Source: Acetobacteraceae bacterium
GTDB lineage: Bacteria > Pseudomonadota > Alphaproteobacteria > Acetobacterales > Acetobacteraceae
Assembly (NCBI GenBank): GCA_030041375.1
Contig: JASHOA010000039.1
Span: 62,001-126,000 of the forward strand
Reading direction: 5' to 3'
Length of the DNA: 64,000 nucleotides
Under the pieces are notes generated by a model. That model had not been told where the DNA came from. It searched no databases and saw only the letters and a program-made list of their open reading frames with translations. The position numbers and the translations under genes are program-made. Of this stretch, positions 1 to 9,856 are shown piece after piece (position 1 is the first letter of the stretch; each line of letters begins with the position of its first letter).

Positions 1-33
1 GCAGCTTTACCGGGAGCGGCGTGGAGACGAGGG

Positions 34-1101
34 ATGGCGAAACGCTACCGGATCGCGGTCATTCCGGGCGATGGGATCGGCAAGGAGACCGTGCCGGAAG
101 GGCTTCGGGTGCTGGACGCGGCGGCCGGACGATTCGGTTTTGCGCTCAAGATGAACGAGTACGACTGGTCGTGCGAGGCCTATCGGCGCACGGGGAAGAT
201 GATGCCTGACGACGGGATCGAGCGGCTTCGCGGAAGCGATGCGATCTTCCTCGGCGCGGTCGGCTGGCCCGGCGTGCCGGATCACGTATCACTCTGGGGG
301 CTCCTGATTCCACTGAGAAGGCAGTTCGACCAGTATGTGAATCTTCGGCCGTGCCGGCTTTTGCCGGGGGTGAAGACGCCGCTTGCGGGGAGGGGGCGAG
401 GGGAAATCGATTTCTACGTCGTGCGCGAGAACACGGAGGGTGAATACAGCGCGACGGGAGGGCGGATGTTTGCCGGTACCGAGCGCGAGTTCGTCACCCA
501 GGAGAGTGTGTTCACGCGGGCCGGCGTAGACAGGGTGCTGCGTTATGCGTTCGAACTGGCGAGGAGCCGGCCGAAGAAGCATCTGACTTCGGCCACCAAG
601 TCGAACGGGATTACCTTTACGATGCCGTACTGGGACGAGCGGTTCCGGGCGGTCGGGAAGGATTACCCGGACGTCAGGACCGACCAATTTCACATTGATA
701 TTCTGACGGCGCATTTCGTGCAGCATCCGGACTGGTTCGACGTGGTTGTGGGCTCGAACCTGTTCGGCGACATTCTTTCGGATCTCGGGCCGGCGGTGGC
801 CGGTTCGATCGGCATCGCGCCCTCGGCGAACATCAATCCGGAGCGGGTCTTTCCTTCGATGTTCGAACCGGTGCACGGCTCGGCACCGGACATCGCGGGG
901 AAGAAGATCTGCAATCCGATCGGCCAGATCTGGTCCGGTGCGATGATGCTCGAGCATCTCGGCGAAGGCGAGGCGGCGGCAGCGATCGTTGCCGCGATAG
1001 AAGGGCTGCTCGGCGAAGGCGGACCGCGCACGCGCGACATGGGCGGTCAGGCTGGTACCGAGGAGGTGGGCAAGGCGCTGGCAGAGATGGTGGCCGGCTA
1101 G
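34..1101 (+). CDS. Tartrate/D-malate-type dehydrogenase (isopropylmalate dehydrogenase family)
   Basis: This is a 355-residue cytosolic member of the isocitrate/isopropylmalate dehydrogenase family, which oxidises and decarboxylates a hydroxy-dicarboxylate with NAD+. Visible family motifs are IPGDGIGKE (residues 10-18), NLRPCR (103-108), RENTEGEYS (131-139), KSNG (189-192), the metal-binding GSNLFGDILSDLGP block (240-253) and EPVHGSAPDIAGK (278-290). The RENTEGEYS form and the VNLRPCRLLPG stretch fit the tartrate dehydrogenase/D-malate dehydrogenase subgroup (TtuC/DmlA) rather than LeuB, but the substrate is inferred. The ATG follows the purine-rich GGAGACGAGGG. The gene is convergent with the PEP-CTERM gene; the ~200 bases between them show no recognisable gene. 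Confidence 0.85.
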   Translation: MAKRYRIAVIPGDGIGKETVPEGLRVLDAAAGRFGFALKMNEYDWSCEAYRRTGKMMPDDGIERLRGSDAIFLGAVGWPGVPDHVSLWGLLIPLRRQFDQYVNLRPCRLLPGVKTPLAGRGRGEIDFYVVRENTEGEYSATGGRMFAGTEREFVTQESVFTRAGVDRVLRYAFELARSRPKKHLTSATKSNGITFTMPYWDERFRAVGKDYPDVRTDQFHIDILTAHFVQHPDWFDVVVGSNLFGDILSDLGPAVAGSIGIAPSANINPERVFPSMFEPVHGSAPDIAGKKICNPIGQIWSGAMMLEHLGEGEAAAAIVAAIEGLLGEGGPRTRDMGGQAGTEEVGKALAEMVAG

Positions 1102-1299
1102 CACCAACTTTTGGTCTTATGTGAATCTCCCTCACCACCGGACGGCGACGACGTTGTTTCCGACCTCGGTGAACGTCACGATATAGCTGGCTCGCGCCGG
1201 CGAGGCGATGCGGCCAAGCCGCAGCCGATCAGCATCGCCGCGCTGAGCGCGGCCATGCCCGCTGGCGATTTCGCGATTCTCAATGGTGCTTCTTCCCTC

Positions 1300-1836
1300 T
1301 CAGTCGGGCCGACGGCGACGGGAGGCGAAACCGACCAGGCCGAGGGCGAGCAATCCGGTGCCGAGGAGGGCGAGCGAGCCTGGTTCAGGAACCGGCTGGG
1401 CGACAGGCGTGAACGTGATCCCGGACAGACCTTCGAAATTTGCTGTGGCCTCAACGGCGGATAAGTTCTGAAATCGATTCGCCACTTCGCCCTCAACCGT
1501 CCCTAAGGTGAGGGCATAGGTGCCGTTGTTAGCATAGAAGCTGACGGCCGTGATCACTCCGTTGGCGACGGTAAAGGAGTTGAAGCCCGGCGCATTCTGG
1601 ACGGTGTTGTAGGTCGGGGAGATCGGGGACGCTATGGTTGAACTCGTGACGAACAGGGCCGTTGCGGCTGACGTGGCGTTGTTGGTCAACCCTTCGATCT
1701 CCCCGGACACCGTGCCTGGAAAAGACGCATTCCCTGTGAACGTGAAGTCGAAGTCGAGCGGGTCGGCAAAAGCGGGCTGACCGGCCGCGATCAGCGCGAT
1801 CGCGACGGCCGCTGCGGCGGCGATGGCTGTCCTCAT
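1300..1836 (-). CDS. PEP-CTERM sorting-domain secreted protein
   Basis: This 178-residue exported protein begins with a signal peptide (MRTAIAAAAAVAIALIAAG, Ala-rich, cleavage probably after AFA). A low-complexity beta-rich body rich in Thr, Asn, Ala and Phe follows. It ends in a canonical PEP-CTERM tail: VPEPGSLALLGTG near residue 149, a hydrophobic segment, then an RRRR cluster. Proteins of this type are handled by an exosortase and usually go to the cell surface or an exopolysaccharide matrix. The body matches no family I recognise. The ATG was chosen because the signal peptide starts there and GGAAAGGAACC lies just upstream; a longer in-frame extension has neither property. A sigma-54 promoter lies about 100 bases upstream. 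The nearby GH15, phosphomutase and galU genes also concern saccharides. Confidence 0.85.
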   Translation of the reverse strand: MRTAIAAAAAVAIALIAAGQPAFADPLDFDFTFTGNASFPGTVSGEIEGLTNNATSAATALFVTSSTIASPISPTYNTVQNAPGFNSFTVANGVITAVSFYANNGTYALTLGTVEGEVANRFQNLSAVEATANFEGLSGITFTPVAQPVPEPGSLALLGTGLLALGLVGFASRRRRPD

Positions 1837-2307
1837 TTCATGGTTCCTTTCCGAAGATTCGTTCTTGGAGCGCCGGCTGGCGCCTGGCGTTTGCCAGCCG
1901 AAGCCGCGACAGGAGATCATCTGCAATAGTTATGACGCAATAGTTGTGCCAAAATGATACCGTGATGAAAAGAGAAGGAGACACAACTGCTTGAGGCATG
2001 AGGCCGCAAGGGACGCTGGCGAAAACTGTAAGATTATCCGACGGATCTCCGGGCCGGGAAACGGAACCGCGCGGAGCCGACATCCGCCGTGCCGGCGATC
2101 CGGGCGGGGCGGGGGACCAAGCCATTGAAAAATCACGAAGCGGCGTCGAGTGTCCCGATCTTCCCGGGCAGGCGATCTGCCGCTGGGCTGGCGCGGTACG
2201 TAAAGAATGCCGACAGAGCCTGGCGGGAGGCCGGCCGGCTACCGCACTTTCGATCGATCGGGAAAACCGGCGCCGGCGGGGGGAGTGCGGAGCCCAGGAG
2301 GATGCCG
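1837..2307. other. Intergenic region between the GH15 and PEP-CTERM genes
   Basis: About 470 bases without a credible gene. The left part carries the sigma-54 promoter and leader of the PEP-CTERM gene. The right part is GC-rich. Open frames run through it on the plus strand, but they are only the start of an antisense reading of the GH15 gene and have no protein-like composition. I see no repeat or RNA gene here. Confidence 0.5.
1937..1951 (-). promoter_or_regulatory. Sigma-54 (RpoN) promoter of the PEP-CTERM gene
   Basis: Read leftward, the sequence is TGGCAC-N5-TTGC, matching the -24/-12 consensus at both invariant doublets. It points at the PEP-CTERM gene, with a predicted leader near 90 bases. 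The element sits in a direct repeat of GCAATAGTT (1923-1931 and 1937-1945). PEP-CTERM genes are known in other bacteria to depend on RpoN with the PrsK/PrsR two-component system, which supports the assignment; neither regulator is in this window. Confidence 0.7.
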
Positions 2308-4101
2308 TCAGAGCGGCGCTGCGGAGCGGAGGCCCTGCTCCCAGCTTCTCGAGAGGCGCATCGCCGAGAGGATCAATCCGACCTGGGAATAGCTTTGCGG
2401 GAAATTGCCCCAGAGCACGCCGGTTTCGGGATGGATGTCCTCGGACAACAGGCCGACATGATTACGATGGGCGAGCAGGTTCCGGAACAGCGCCTTGGCC
2501 TCCGCGCTGCGGCCGACGGCGGCGAGGGCGTCGATATACCAGAAGGTGCAGACCAGGAACGCGGTTTCCGGCTGGCCGAAATCGTCCGCCTCGTCGTAGC
2601 GCATGACGAAGCCATTGCGGAGCAGCCGATTTTCGACCTCGGCGAGGGTCGCGTGGAAACGCGGATCGTCCGGGCGGATGAAGCCGATCTCGGGCAGGAG
2701 GAGCGTCGAGGCATCGAGCACCTCGGAATCGAGTGCGCCGGAGATCCAGCCGCGGCTCACGGCCCGCGCAAGCACGGTGTGGCGCAGGGATTCAGCGCGC
2801 TCCAACCAACGGGTGGATTCCTGTTCGAGACCGAGCAGACGGGCGATACCGCCGAGGTGATGCAGCCCCGCCCAGCACATGGCAGCGGAGAAAGTGTGGC
2901 AGCGGGCGCGGCCGCGATACTCCCAGGGACCGGCATCCGGTTCGAGCGCGATCCGTTCAGCCTCGGCGCCGATCGGGCAGAGTTCGTCGTAGAGCGTGCG
3001 ATCGCCGAGATGCGGCAGACGGCGGTCCCAGAACATCTGCGCCGCGGTGAGGATGATCGCGCCATAGACGTCGTTCTGGCGTTGCGCGGCGGCGGCATTG
3101 CCGATCCGGACCGGCCGCTCGGCCCCGTATCCGTCGAGCGATTCGGCGATGCGCTCCTCGAGCCCGATACCGGGTGCTGCCGGATAGAGGGGAGCGATCT
3201 CGGGATTGTTTTCCTTCAGAACTGTGTTCATCAGGTAACGCAGGAAGCCTTCCATGGTGCGCGTGGCGGAGAGGCGGTTGAGCGCGGTCACGGTGAACCA
3301 GGAATCGCGCGGCCAGCAGAAGCGATAGTCCCAGTTGCGCCCGGAGCCGGGCGATTCGGGGATCGAGGTGGTCAGCGCGGCGAGGATGCCGCCGGTGTCG
3401 TCATAGCTGCAGAGCTTGAGCGTGATCGCGGCGCGGACCACTGCTTCCTGCCAGTCGAACGGCACATTGAGATCGCGCACCCAGTCGTGCCAGTATTGCA
3501 AGGTTTCGTCGAGGAATTCGCGGGCCAGCGCATCGGGATTTTCGGGCACCGGCTCGTCGGAACTGACGAAGAGGCTGACCGGCCGATCGAGCACCATCTC
3601 CGTTTCGTGCACGATGTGCGAAAGCGGCATGTCGGTGGTGAGGCGAAGCACGGTATGTGGGCCGATGAAGCGAAGATGGTTGCTGCCGAAGACGAGTTCC
3701 GGGGCGGCGGCACCGTAATCGAAGCCGGGGCGGATGCGGACGGTGATGCGTGGGCGGCCGGTGAGAGGTTCGATCCTGCGGACGATCATCGGCGGGCGGA
3801 AGATCCGCCCGTAGTGGCGGAAACGAGGGCAGAAGTCGATGATACGAACTTTGCCGCCCGTCGCGTCTTCGAGTCCGGTTGCAACGATTGCGCTGTTCTC
3901 GAGATAGTACTGGCGGCTCGCACGGTGGTCGCGGAGAACAGCCTCCATGAATCCGCGCGCCGGCTTTTCGCCGCCGAGCAGGGCGTGGAAGACCGGGTCG
4001 GCATCGAGGCGGGGAAAGCAGAACCAGACGTGGCGGCTGTCCGGTGCGATCAGCGAGGCCACGGTGCAATTGCCGATGACGGCGAGATCGAGGCCGGCCA
4101 T
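2308..4101 (-). CDS. Glycoside hydrolase family 15 protein (glucoamylase/trehalase-like)
   Basis: This 597-residue enzyme has an N-terminal beta-sandwich region (about 1-230) and a C-terminal (alpha/alpha)6-barrel, the usual GH15 layout. Family hallmarks are NWDYRFCWPRDS (about 256-267, with the general-acid region following) and the C-terminal GVLWGNFPQSYSQVGLI block near the end. GH15 enzymes hydrolyse alpha-glucosidic bonds by inversion; bacterial intracellular members act on maltodextrins or trehalose. No signal peptide is visible, so a cytosolic role in storage-polysaccharide or trehalose turnover is inferred. The start MAGLDLAVIGN is the family-typical N-terminus. The gene follows the phosphomutase gene on the same strand with 16 bases between them, suggesting one transcript galU-phosphomutase-GH15. 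Confidence 0.88.
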   Translation of the reverse strand: MAGLDLAVIGNCTVASLIAPDSRHVWFCFPRLDADPVFHALLGGEKPARGFMEAVLRDHRASRQYYLENSAIVATGLEDATGGKVRIIDFCPRFRHYGRIFRPPMIVRRIEPLTGRPRITVRIRPGFDYGAAAPELVFGSNHLRFIGPHTVLRLTTDMPLSHIVHETEMVLDRPVSLFVSSDEPVPENPDALAREFLDETLQYWHDWVRDLNVPFDWQEAVVRAAITLKLCSYDDTGGILAALTTSIPESPGSGRNWDYRFCWPRDSWFTVTALNRLSATRTMEGFLRYLMNTVLKENNPEIAPLYPAAPGIGLEERIAESLDGYGAERPVRIGNAAAAQRQNDVYGAIILTAAQMFWDRRLPHLGDRTLYDELCPIGAEAERIALEPDAGPWEYRGRARCHTFSAAMCWAGLHHLGGIARLLGLEQESTRWLERAESLRHTVLARAVSRGWISGALDSEVLDASTLLLPEIGFIRPDDPRFHATLAEVENRLLRNGFVMRYDEADDFGQPETAFLVCTFWYIDALAAVGRSAEAKALFRNLLAHRNHVGLLSEDIHPETGVLWGNFPQSYSQVGLILSAMRLSRSWEQGLRSAAPL

Positions 4102-4117
4102 CGTGTGATGCCTTGCG

Positions 4118-5515
4118 TCAGTGAAGGGTGGAAAAATCCGGGACGGCAACGCCGGAAGCGGCAAGCTCGGCGGAGAGGGCGGCTTTCAGGCGCTCCAGAC
4201 CATCGGCGTCCCTGGCCTCGGCGCGCGCCACCAGCACCGCCTGGGTATTGGAGGCGCGCAACAGCCACCAGCCGTCGGCGGTTGCCACGCGTACGCCGTC
4301 GATATCGGCCAGACGAGCGCCACGTGCCTTGAGCCGTTCTGCCACTTCGTCGACAACGGCGAACTTGCGTTCCTCGGGGCAAGGGAAGCGAAGTTCCGGC
4401 GTGTTCACCACCTCGGGTAGCGCACTTCTGAGTTCGGAAAGCGGACTGCCGCTGCGAGCAATGACACCGAGCAGGCGCACCGCGGCGTAAAGCGCGTCAT
4501 CGAAGCCGTACCATCGCTCGGCAAAGAAGATATGGCCTGACATCTCGCCGGCGAGCGGGGCCTTCGTTTCCGCCATCTTCGCCTTGATCAGGGAATGGCC
4601 GGTACGCCACATCAGGGCATTGCCGCCGGCACGGGTGATCTCGTCGAACAGCACCTGGCTTGCCTTGACGTCGGCGATGATCGTCGCGCCAGGGTTCCGG
4701 CTGAGAACGTCGCGGGCGAGGAGGATCATGAGTTGATCACCGAAAAGGATGGCCCCGCTGTCGTCCACGATGCCGATCCGGTCGGCATCGCCGTCGAATG
4801 CGATGCCGAGATCGGCCTTCTGCCGCTCGACTTCGGTTCTGAGTTCTTCCAGGTTCTTCGGCACCGTGGGATCCGGATGATGCGACGGGAAGTGCCCGTC
4901 AACGACGCCGTTGAGCAGCACGTGGCGGCCCGGGATGCGCGCAACGAGCCGGCCCAGAACCTCACCGGCCGCGCCACTGCCGTTATCCCAGACGACGGTC
5001 AGCGCGCGGCTGCCGCCATCCCAGTCGCGTGCGAGGCGGGCGACATAGGTATCGGTCACGTCGATGCGCCGTTCGTCACCGGCGGCGGTGACGAAATCGC
5101 CGCTTTCCGCGAGCCGGCCTAAGCCCCGAATCGCTTCTCCGAAGAAGGGCTTGCCTGCGAACATCATCTTGAAGCCGTTATGATCTGGCGGATTGTGGCT
5201 GCCCGTCACCATGGTCGCACCGTCTGCCTTCTCGCGTACCGCCGCGTAATAGAGCATCGGTGTCGGACCGCGACCGATCCGAATTGCCGTGATCCCGCTC
5301 GCCTTGAGCCCCTCGACGAGGGGTGGCTCGAGCGCGGGAGAGGAGAGGCGGCCGTCGTAGCCGACGACGACGCACGTGCCGCCGGCGCGCGCGACGAGGC
5401 TGCCAAAGGCGCGCCCGACGGCGAAGGCGTCGATGGGGTGAAGCGTCTGGCCGACGATACCGCGGATATCATATTCGCGCAGGACAGAGGGATCGAAGCG
5501 GTGGGAGAAGCTCAT
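4118..5515 (-). CDS. Phosphomannomutase/phosphoglucomutase
   Basis: This 465-residue cytosolic alpha-D-phosphohexomutase interconverts hexose 1- and 6-phosphates. The phosphoserine loop [13 protein letters not shown] lies near residue 100, the Mg2+ loop [13 protein letters not shown] near 240, the sugar-binding loop GEMSGHIFF near 320, and the phosphate-binding RASNTQ near 420. This is the AlgC/ManB-type four-domain arrangement at the usual length. With galU upstream and GH15 downstream it probably feeds glucose 1-phosphate to UDP-glucose or mannose 1-phosphate to exopolysaccharide synthesis. Two ATG codons lie two residues apart; the downstream one ([10 protein letters not shown]) has better spacing from GCGGA and was preferred. 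Confidence 0.9.
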   Translation of the reverse strand: MSFSHRFDPSVLREYDIRGIVGQTLHPIDAFAVGRAFGSLVARAGGTCVVVGYDGRLSSPALEPPLVEGLKASGITAIRIGRGPTPMLYYAAVREKADGATMVTGSHNPPDHNGFKMMFAGKPFFGEAIRGLGRLAESGDFVTAAGDERRIDVTDTYVARLARDWDGGSRALTVVWDNGSGAAGEVLGRLVARIPGRHVLLNGVVDGHFPSHHPDPTVPKNLEELRTEVERQKADLGIAFDGDADRIGIVDDSGAILFGDQLMILLARDVLSRNPGATIIADVKASQVLFDEITRAGGNALMWRTGHSLIKAKMAETKAPLAGEMSGHIFFAERWYGFDDALYAAVRLLGVIARSGSPLSELRSALPEVVNTPELRFPCPEERKFAVVDEVAERLKARGARLADIDGVRVATADGWWLLRASNTQAVLVARAEARDADGLERLKAALSAELAASGVAVPDFSTLH

Positions 5516-5539
5516 GCGCATTCCGCTGCTGCTCGGGGA

Positions 5540-6415
5540 TCAGGATGCGATATAGCGGGGCAGGAAGGCGCGCACCATTGGCCCGAGATCAGGCCGCTTC
5601 AGTGCAAAAGCGATCTGCGCCTCGAGGAATCCCGCCTTGTCTCCGCAATCGAAGCGATGGCCTTCGAAGCGCAGGCCGTGGAATGGTCCCTCACCGATCA
5701 TGCGTGCCATTGCGTCGGTGAGCTGCACCTCACCGCCGGCGCCGCGTTCGAGGTTGGCGAGGTGCCGCAGCACCGAGGGCATCAACACATAGCGACCGAT
5801 GATCGAGAGCGTGGACGGTGCCTTCGCCGGTTCGGGCTTCTCGACCAGGCCCTTGACCTCGACAAGGCGGCCATCGTCGGCGCCGATCGCGAGTACGCCA
5901 TAGCGGTTGGTCTGGGCACGGGGTACTTCGACCACGGCGACGACGTTGCCGCCGGTCTCGTAATAGGCGTCTGCGAGCTGCTTGAGGCAAGGGACCTCCG
6001 AGAGGACGAGATCATCCGGCAGCATGATCGCAAATGGATCCTCCCCGATGAACGCACGGGCGCACCATATCGCGTGCCCGAGGCCGAGCGGCACCTGCTG
6101 GCGGACGGTGACCATGGTGCCGGGTGCGGTGGAGCTATCGCGCAACGCCTGCAGCGCCTCGCGTTTGCCGCGTTCGCGAAGAGTGGTCTCGAGTTCATAC
6201 GCGACATCGAAATATTCGACGAGCTCGGTCTTGCCGCGGCCGGTGACCATGCAGAAGAGTTCGATGCCGGCGGCCCTCGCCTCGTCCACCGAATATTGAA
6301 TCAGCGGACGATCAACGATCGGCAGCATTTCCTTGGCCATCGCCTTGGTGGCGGGCAGAAAGCGGGTGCCGAGGCCGGCAACCGGCAGAACGGCTTTACG
6401 CAACGGCTTGATCAC
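5540..6415 (-). CDS. galU: UTP--glucose-1-phosphate uridylyltransferase
   Basis: This 291-residue enzyme makes UDP-glucose from UTP and glucose 1-phosphate for polysaccharide and glycolipid synthesis. The nucleotide-binding signature GLGTRFLPATKAMAKEMLP starts near residue 14. IQYSVDEA, LGLGHAIWCA, LPDDLV and the C-terminal FDCGDKAGFLEA blocks are all present. The reading frame stays open far upstream, but protein-like sequence begins at a GTG (VIKPLRKAVLPVAG). CGGAGAA is placed 8 bases before it and the resulting length is the normal GalU length. The gene heads a probable galU-phosphomutase-GH15 unit. Confidence 0.93.
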   Translation of the reverse strand: MIKPLRKAVLPVAGLGTRFLPATKAMAKEMLPIVDRPLIQYSVDEARAAGIELFCMVTGRGKTELVEYFDVAYELETTLRERGKREALQALRDSSTAPGTMVTVRQQVPLGLGHAIWCARAFIGEDPFAIMLPDDLVLSEVPCLKQLADAYYETGGNVVAVVEVPRAQTNRYGVLAIGADDGRLVEVKGLVEKPEPAKAPSTLSIIGRYVLMPSVLRHLANLERGAGGEVQLTDAMARMIGEGPFHGLRFEGHRFDCGDKAGFLEAQIAFALKRPDLGPMVRAFLPRYIAS

Positions 6416-6513
6416 GGCAGACGTTCTCCGGAGCTGAGGGCAGGCGGAGCCCAGGTGACGTGATTCGTGGCACGACCGGCCCCCGACCCGCAAGCGGCCA
6501 GCGCGTCGGCGTT

Positions 6514-7296
6514 TCAGCCGGCGCGTTCGGCGATCATCTGCTTGATGCGCCCGATGGCGCGCGCGGGATTGAGGCCCTTGGGGCAGGTCTCCGTGCAGTT
6601 CATGATGGTATGGCAACGATAGAGCCGGAATGGATCTTCGAGCGAGTCGAGCCGCTCTCCGGTTGCCTCGTCACGGGAGTCGGCGAGCCAGCGGTAGGCG
6701 GCGAGCAGCACGGCAGGGCCGAGATAGCGGTCTCCGTTCCACCAGTAGCTCGGGCAGGCAGTCGTGCAGCAGAAGCAGAGTATGCACTCCCACATCCCGT
6801 CGAGTGCGGCGCGCTCGGCGATGCTCTGCCTCTGTTCTCCGTCGGGTGGGGGTAGGGTCTCGGTCTTTAACCATGGCTCGATGCTGCGGTACTGCGCGTA
6901 AGCCTGATTGAGGTTGGGCACCAGGTCTTTGACGACCGGCATATGCGGCAGGGGCGTGATGCGGGCCGGGCCCTCCAGATCCGCGATCGGCTTCAGGCAG
7001 GCGAGAGTGTTGGTGCCGTCTATATTCATGGCGCAGGAGCCGCAAATTCCCTCGCGGCAGGAGCGGCGGAAAGTGAGAGTGGGATCCACCTCGTTCTTGA
7101 TCTTGATGAGCGCGTCCAGAACCATGGGGCCACAAGAGTCGAGATCGACTTCGTAGCTGTCGAAGCGGGGATTGGCGCCGTCATCGGGGTTCCAGCGATA
7201 GATGCGGAACGTCTTGATGCGTTTGGTGCCCGGTGCGACTTTGTGGGTGCGGCCCTCGCCGATCCGGCTGTTGGCGGGGAGGCTGAAGCTTGCCAT
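6514..7296 (-). CDS. sdhB: Succinate dehydrogenase iron-sulfur subunit
   Basis: This 260-residue complex II subunit carries electrons from SdhA to the membrane anchor. Its N-terminal ferredoxin domain holds the [2Fe-2S] ligands in [21 protein letters not shown] (about 80-100, allowing for spacing). The C-terminal domain holds [16 protein letters not shown] and [17 protein letters not shown] for the [4Fe-4S] and [3Fe-4S] clusters. It is the last gene of the sdhCDAB set. Unusually, a small GlsB/YeaQ-like membrane-protein gene separates it from sdhA. Confidence 0.95.
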   Translation of the reverse strand: MASFSLPANSRIGEGRTHKVAPGTKRIKTFRIYRWNPDDGANPRFDSYEVDLDSCGPMVLDALIKIKNEVDPTLTFRRSCREGICGSCAMNIDGTNTLACLKPIADLEGPARITPLPHMPVVKDLVPNLNQAYAQYRSIEPWLKTETLPPPDGEQRQSIAERAALDGMWECILCFCCTTACPSYWWNGDRYLGPAVLLAAYRWLADSRDEATGERLDSLEDPFRLYRCHTIMNCTETCPKGLNPARAIGRIKQMIAERAG

Positions 7297-7344
7297 CGGG
7301 TTCGATCCTCAATCAGTTGCAACCGTGCCGCGGCGAGCAGACGT

Positions 7345-7605
7345 TCAGGCTCGCTTCACGAGGCCGATGATGATGAGCAGCACCACCGCGCCAATGATGG
7401 CGCCGATGAGACTGGCGATGAATCCGCCGACCAGAAGGATGTGCAGGGCACGGAGCACGAAGCCGCCGATGATCGCGCCGATGATGCCGACCACGATGTT
7501 GCCGATGAGGCCAAAGCCGTGCCCGCGCACGATCAGCCCGGCGATCCAGCCTGCCAGAGCGCCAATAATCAGGATACCGATCAGAGATGACACGTGAATC
7601 ACCAT
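7345..7605 (-). CDS. GlsB/YeaQ/YmgE-family small membrane protein
   Basis: This 86-residue, very hydrophobic protein has three predicted membrane helices separated by Gly-rich turns (GALAGWIAGLIVRGHGFGL, then NIVVGIIGAIIGGFV), the signature of the transglycosylase-associated family. These are inner-membrane proteins linked to stress responses; the mechanism is unknown. It lies between sdhA (13 bases downstream of its stop) and sdhB (48 bases upstream) in the same orientation, so co-transcription is likely. A functional link to complex II is only suggested by position. No strong ribosome-binding site is seen. Confidence 0.85.
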   Translation of the reverse strand: MVIHVSSLIGILIIGALAGWIAGLIVRGHGFGLIGNIVVGIIGAIIGGFVLRALHILLVGGFIASLIGAIIGAVVLLIIIGLVKRA

Positions 7606-7618
7606 GGCGTTGCCACTT

Positions 7619-9430
7619 TCAGTACACTCGTTTTTTGGGGGGAAAGACAGAGACCTCGTTGGTCAGGGTCTGCATCCTTACGGGGCGGTAATCGAGCGAG
7701 ACATTGCCGGCACGATCGAGCCAGGAAAGCGTGTGCTTCATCCAGTGCTGGTCGTCGCGCTCGGGGTAATCGTCATGCGCGTGCGCGCCGCGACTTTCAT
7801 GGCGCGCCTCGGCGCTTGCCATCGTCGTCATGGCGTTGTGCATGAGGTTGTCGAGCTCGAGGGCCTCCATCAGGTCGGAATTCCAGATCAGGCTGCGGTC
7901 GGTGACCGAAATGTCCGCCATGCCGTCCCAAAGCGCGCTGAGCTTGCTCACACCCTCGCTCAGGCTCTTGCTGTTGCGGAACACGGCGGCATGATTCTGC
8001 ATCGTCCGCTGCATCGCCAGGCGAAGCTCGGCAACCCGGGTGGCACCTTGGGCGTGGCGCGTGCGGTCGAAGAGATCGAGAGCATTTTCGCCAGCTTTCG
8101 GCGGCAACGGCGGCTGGCTCGTGCCAGGGCGCAAAATCTCTGCCGCCCGCAGTGCAGCGGCACGCCCGAACACCACGAGATCGAGCAGCGAGTTCGTGCC
8201 GAGCCGGTTGGCACCATGCACGGAGACGCACGCGCACTCGCCAACCGCCATCAGGCCCGGGACCGTGGCGTCCGGATCCGCCGGCGTCGGGCGGAGTGCC
8301 TCGCCGTGATAGTTGGTGGGGATTCCGCCCATGTTGTAATGCACGGTCGGCAGTACCGGGATCGGGTCTTTCGTCACTTCGACGCCGGCGAAGACGCGCG
8401 CCGTTTCGGAGATGCCGGGCAAGCGCTGATGCAGGATGTCAGGGCCCAGATGCTCGAGGTGCAGCAGCAGGTATTCCTTGTGGGGTCCCACGCCGCGGCC
8501 TTCGTTGATCTCGATCGTCATCGAGCGGGAAACGACATCGCGCGAGGCGAGATCTTTTGCGGTCGGGGCGTAGCGCTCCATAAACCGCTCCCCCTCGCTG
8601 TTGGTCAGATACCCGCCCTCGCCGCGCGCGCCTTCGGTGATCAGGCAGCCGGCCGGGAAGATTCCCGTCGGGTGGAACTGTACGAACTCCATGTCCTGGG
8701 CCGGCAGGCCGGCGCGCAGGATCATCGCGTTGCCGTCGCCGGTGCAGGTATGGGCGGAGGTGCAGGAAAGGTAGGTCCGTCCGTAGCCGCCGGTGGCGAG
8801 CACGACAAGGCCGGCACGGAACCGGTGCAGCGAGCCGTCATCGAGGCACCAAGCCATCACACCACGGCAGGCACCTTCCTCGTCCATGATCAGGTCGAGT
8901 GCATAGTACTCGACGAAGAATTCGACGGCATGCTTCAGGCTTTGCTGATAGAGCGTGTGCAGGATGGCATGCCCGGTACGATCGGCAGCAGCGCAGGCGC
9001 GCATGGCCGGGGTCTTGCCGTAGTCCTTCATGTGGCCGCCGAACGGGCGCTGGTAGATGCGCCCGTCTTCGGTGCGGCTGAACGGCACGCCGAAATGCTC
9101 GAGCTCGATGACCGCCGGAATCGCCTCGCGGCACATGTACTCGATCGCGTCCTGATCGCCCAGCCAGTCCGATCCCTTGACGGTGTCGTACATGTGCCAG
9201 CGCCAATCATCTGAGCCCATGTTGCCGAGCGCGGCGCTGATGCCGCCCTGGGCGGCGACGGTGTGGCTGCGGGTGGGAAAGACCTTGGTGATGCAGGCGG
9301 TCTTGAGGCCCGCAGCGCCCATGCCGAGCGTGGCACGCAGCCCCGAGCCACCCGCGCCCACCACCACCACGTCGTATGTATGATCGACGATCTGGTAGGC
9401 CCGCGAAGAGGGTAGCGTGATCGCGTTCAT
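7619..9430 (-). CDS. sdhA: Succinate dehydrogenase flavoprotein subunit
   Basis: This 603-residue catalytic subunit of complex II oxidises succinate to fumarate with covalently bound FAD. The N-terminal dinucleotide fold is [12 protein letters not shown]. The FAD-linking region [16 protein letters not shown] carries the histidine. [15 protein letters not shown], the active-site stretch [21 protein letters not shown] and [17 protein letters not shown] are all present. The start [20 protein letters not shown] matches alphaproteobacterial SdhA. An in-frame ATG-less extension of 20 residues overlapping sdhD was rejected. Confidence 0.96.
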   Translation of the reverse strand: MNAITLPSSRAYQIVDHTYDVVVVGAGGSGLRATLGMGAAGLKTACITKVFPTRSHTVAAQGGISAALGNMGSDDWRWHMYDTVKGSDWLGDQDAIEYMCREAIPAVIELEHFGVPFSRTEDGRIYQRPFGGHMKDYGKTPAMRACAAADRTGHAILHTLYQQSLKHAVEFFVEYYALDLIMDEEGACRGVMAWCLDDGSLHRFRAGLVVLATGGYGRTYLSCTSAHTCTGDGNAMILRAGLPAQDMEFVQFHPTGIFPAGCLITEGARGEGGYLTNSEGERFMERYAPTAKDLASRDVVSRSMTIEINEGRGVGPHKEYLLLHLEHLGPDILHQRLPGISETARVFAGVEVTKDPIPVLPTVHYNMGGIPTNYHGEALRPTPADPDATVPGLMAVGECACVSVHGANRLGTNSLLDLVVFGRAAALRAAEILRPGTSQPPLPPKAGENALDLFDRTRHAQGATRVAELRLAMQRTMQNHAAVFRNSKSLSEGVSKLSALWDGMADISVTDRSLIWNSDLMEALELDNLMHNAMTTMASAEARHESRGAHAHDDYPERDDQHWMKHTLSWLDRAGNVSLDYRPVRMQTLTNEVSVFPPKKRVY

Positions 9431-9446
9431 CGGGTTTCTCCGGGCG

Positions 9447-9845
9447 CTATCCTGCGAACGCGAGTTTGAGAACCGAAACGGTCGCAGCAATCCAGAACAG
9501 CGTCAGCACGGCTTTCATCACCAGGAGCGTCGCAAGTTTCGTTGCTTCGGCATGGATGTAATCCTCGATCACCACCTTGAGGCCAAGCCCGAGATGGCGG
9601 AAGAGTGCAATCAGGAGGGCCAGCAGCAGCACCCCATTCCAGGGTCGCGCCACCCAATGCGCGACGCTCGAGGCCCCTTCGTTGAGGTGCACCAGGAGCG
9701 AGACCACAAACCAGATAGCGAGCGGGACCAGGGCGGCCGCTGTTATCCGCTGGCCCCACCATTCGAGGAGGCCGCTGCGGGCGGCGCCGAGGCCGCGCAC
9801 GCGGCCGAGCGTGGAACGCATTGTCACGGCGGTCATGTTGGCCAT
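9447..9845 (-). CDS. sdhD: Succinate dehydrogenase membrane anchor subunit
   Basis: This 132-residue hydrophobic protein has three predicted transmembrane helices (about 32-52, 68-86 and 100-128). After an N-terminal [12 protein letters not shown] motif typical of alphaproteobacterial SdhD come [17 protein letters not shown], with the conserved heme/quinone-side residues, and a C-terminal helix. Together with SdhC it forms the quinone-binding membrane anchor. It lies 11 bases after sdhC and 16 before sdhA. AGGAAAGAG precedes the ATG. Confidence 0.9.
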   Translation of the reverse strand: MANMTAVTMRSTLGRVRGLGAARSGLLEWWGQRITAAALVPLAIWFVVSLLVHLNEGASSVAHWVARPWNGVLLLALLIALFRHLGLGLKVVIEDYIHAEATKLATLLVMKAVLTLFWIAATVSVLKLAFAG

Positions 9846-9856
9846 GGCGCTCTTTC

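Noticed and set aside
2089-4332. 747-codon open frame antisense to the GH15 gene
   Set aside because: High-GC shadow frame with no motif; the minus-strand GH15 protein has complete family signatures.
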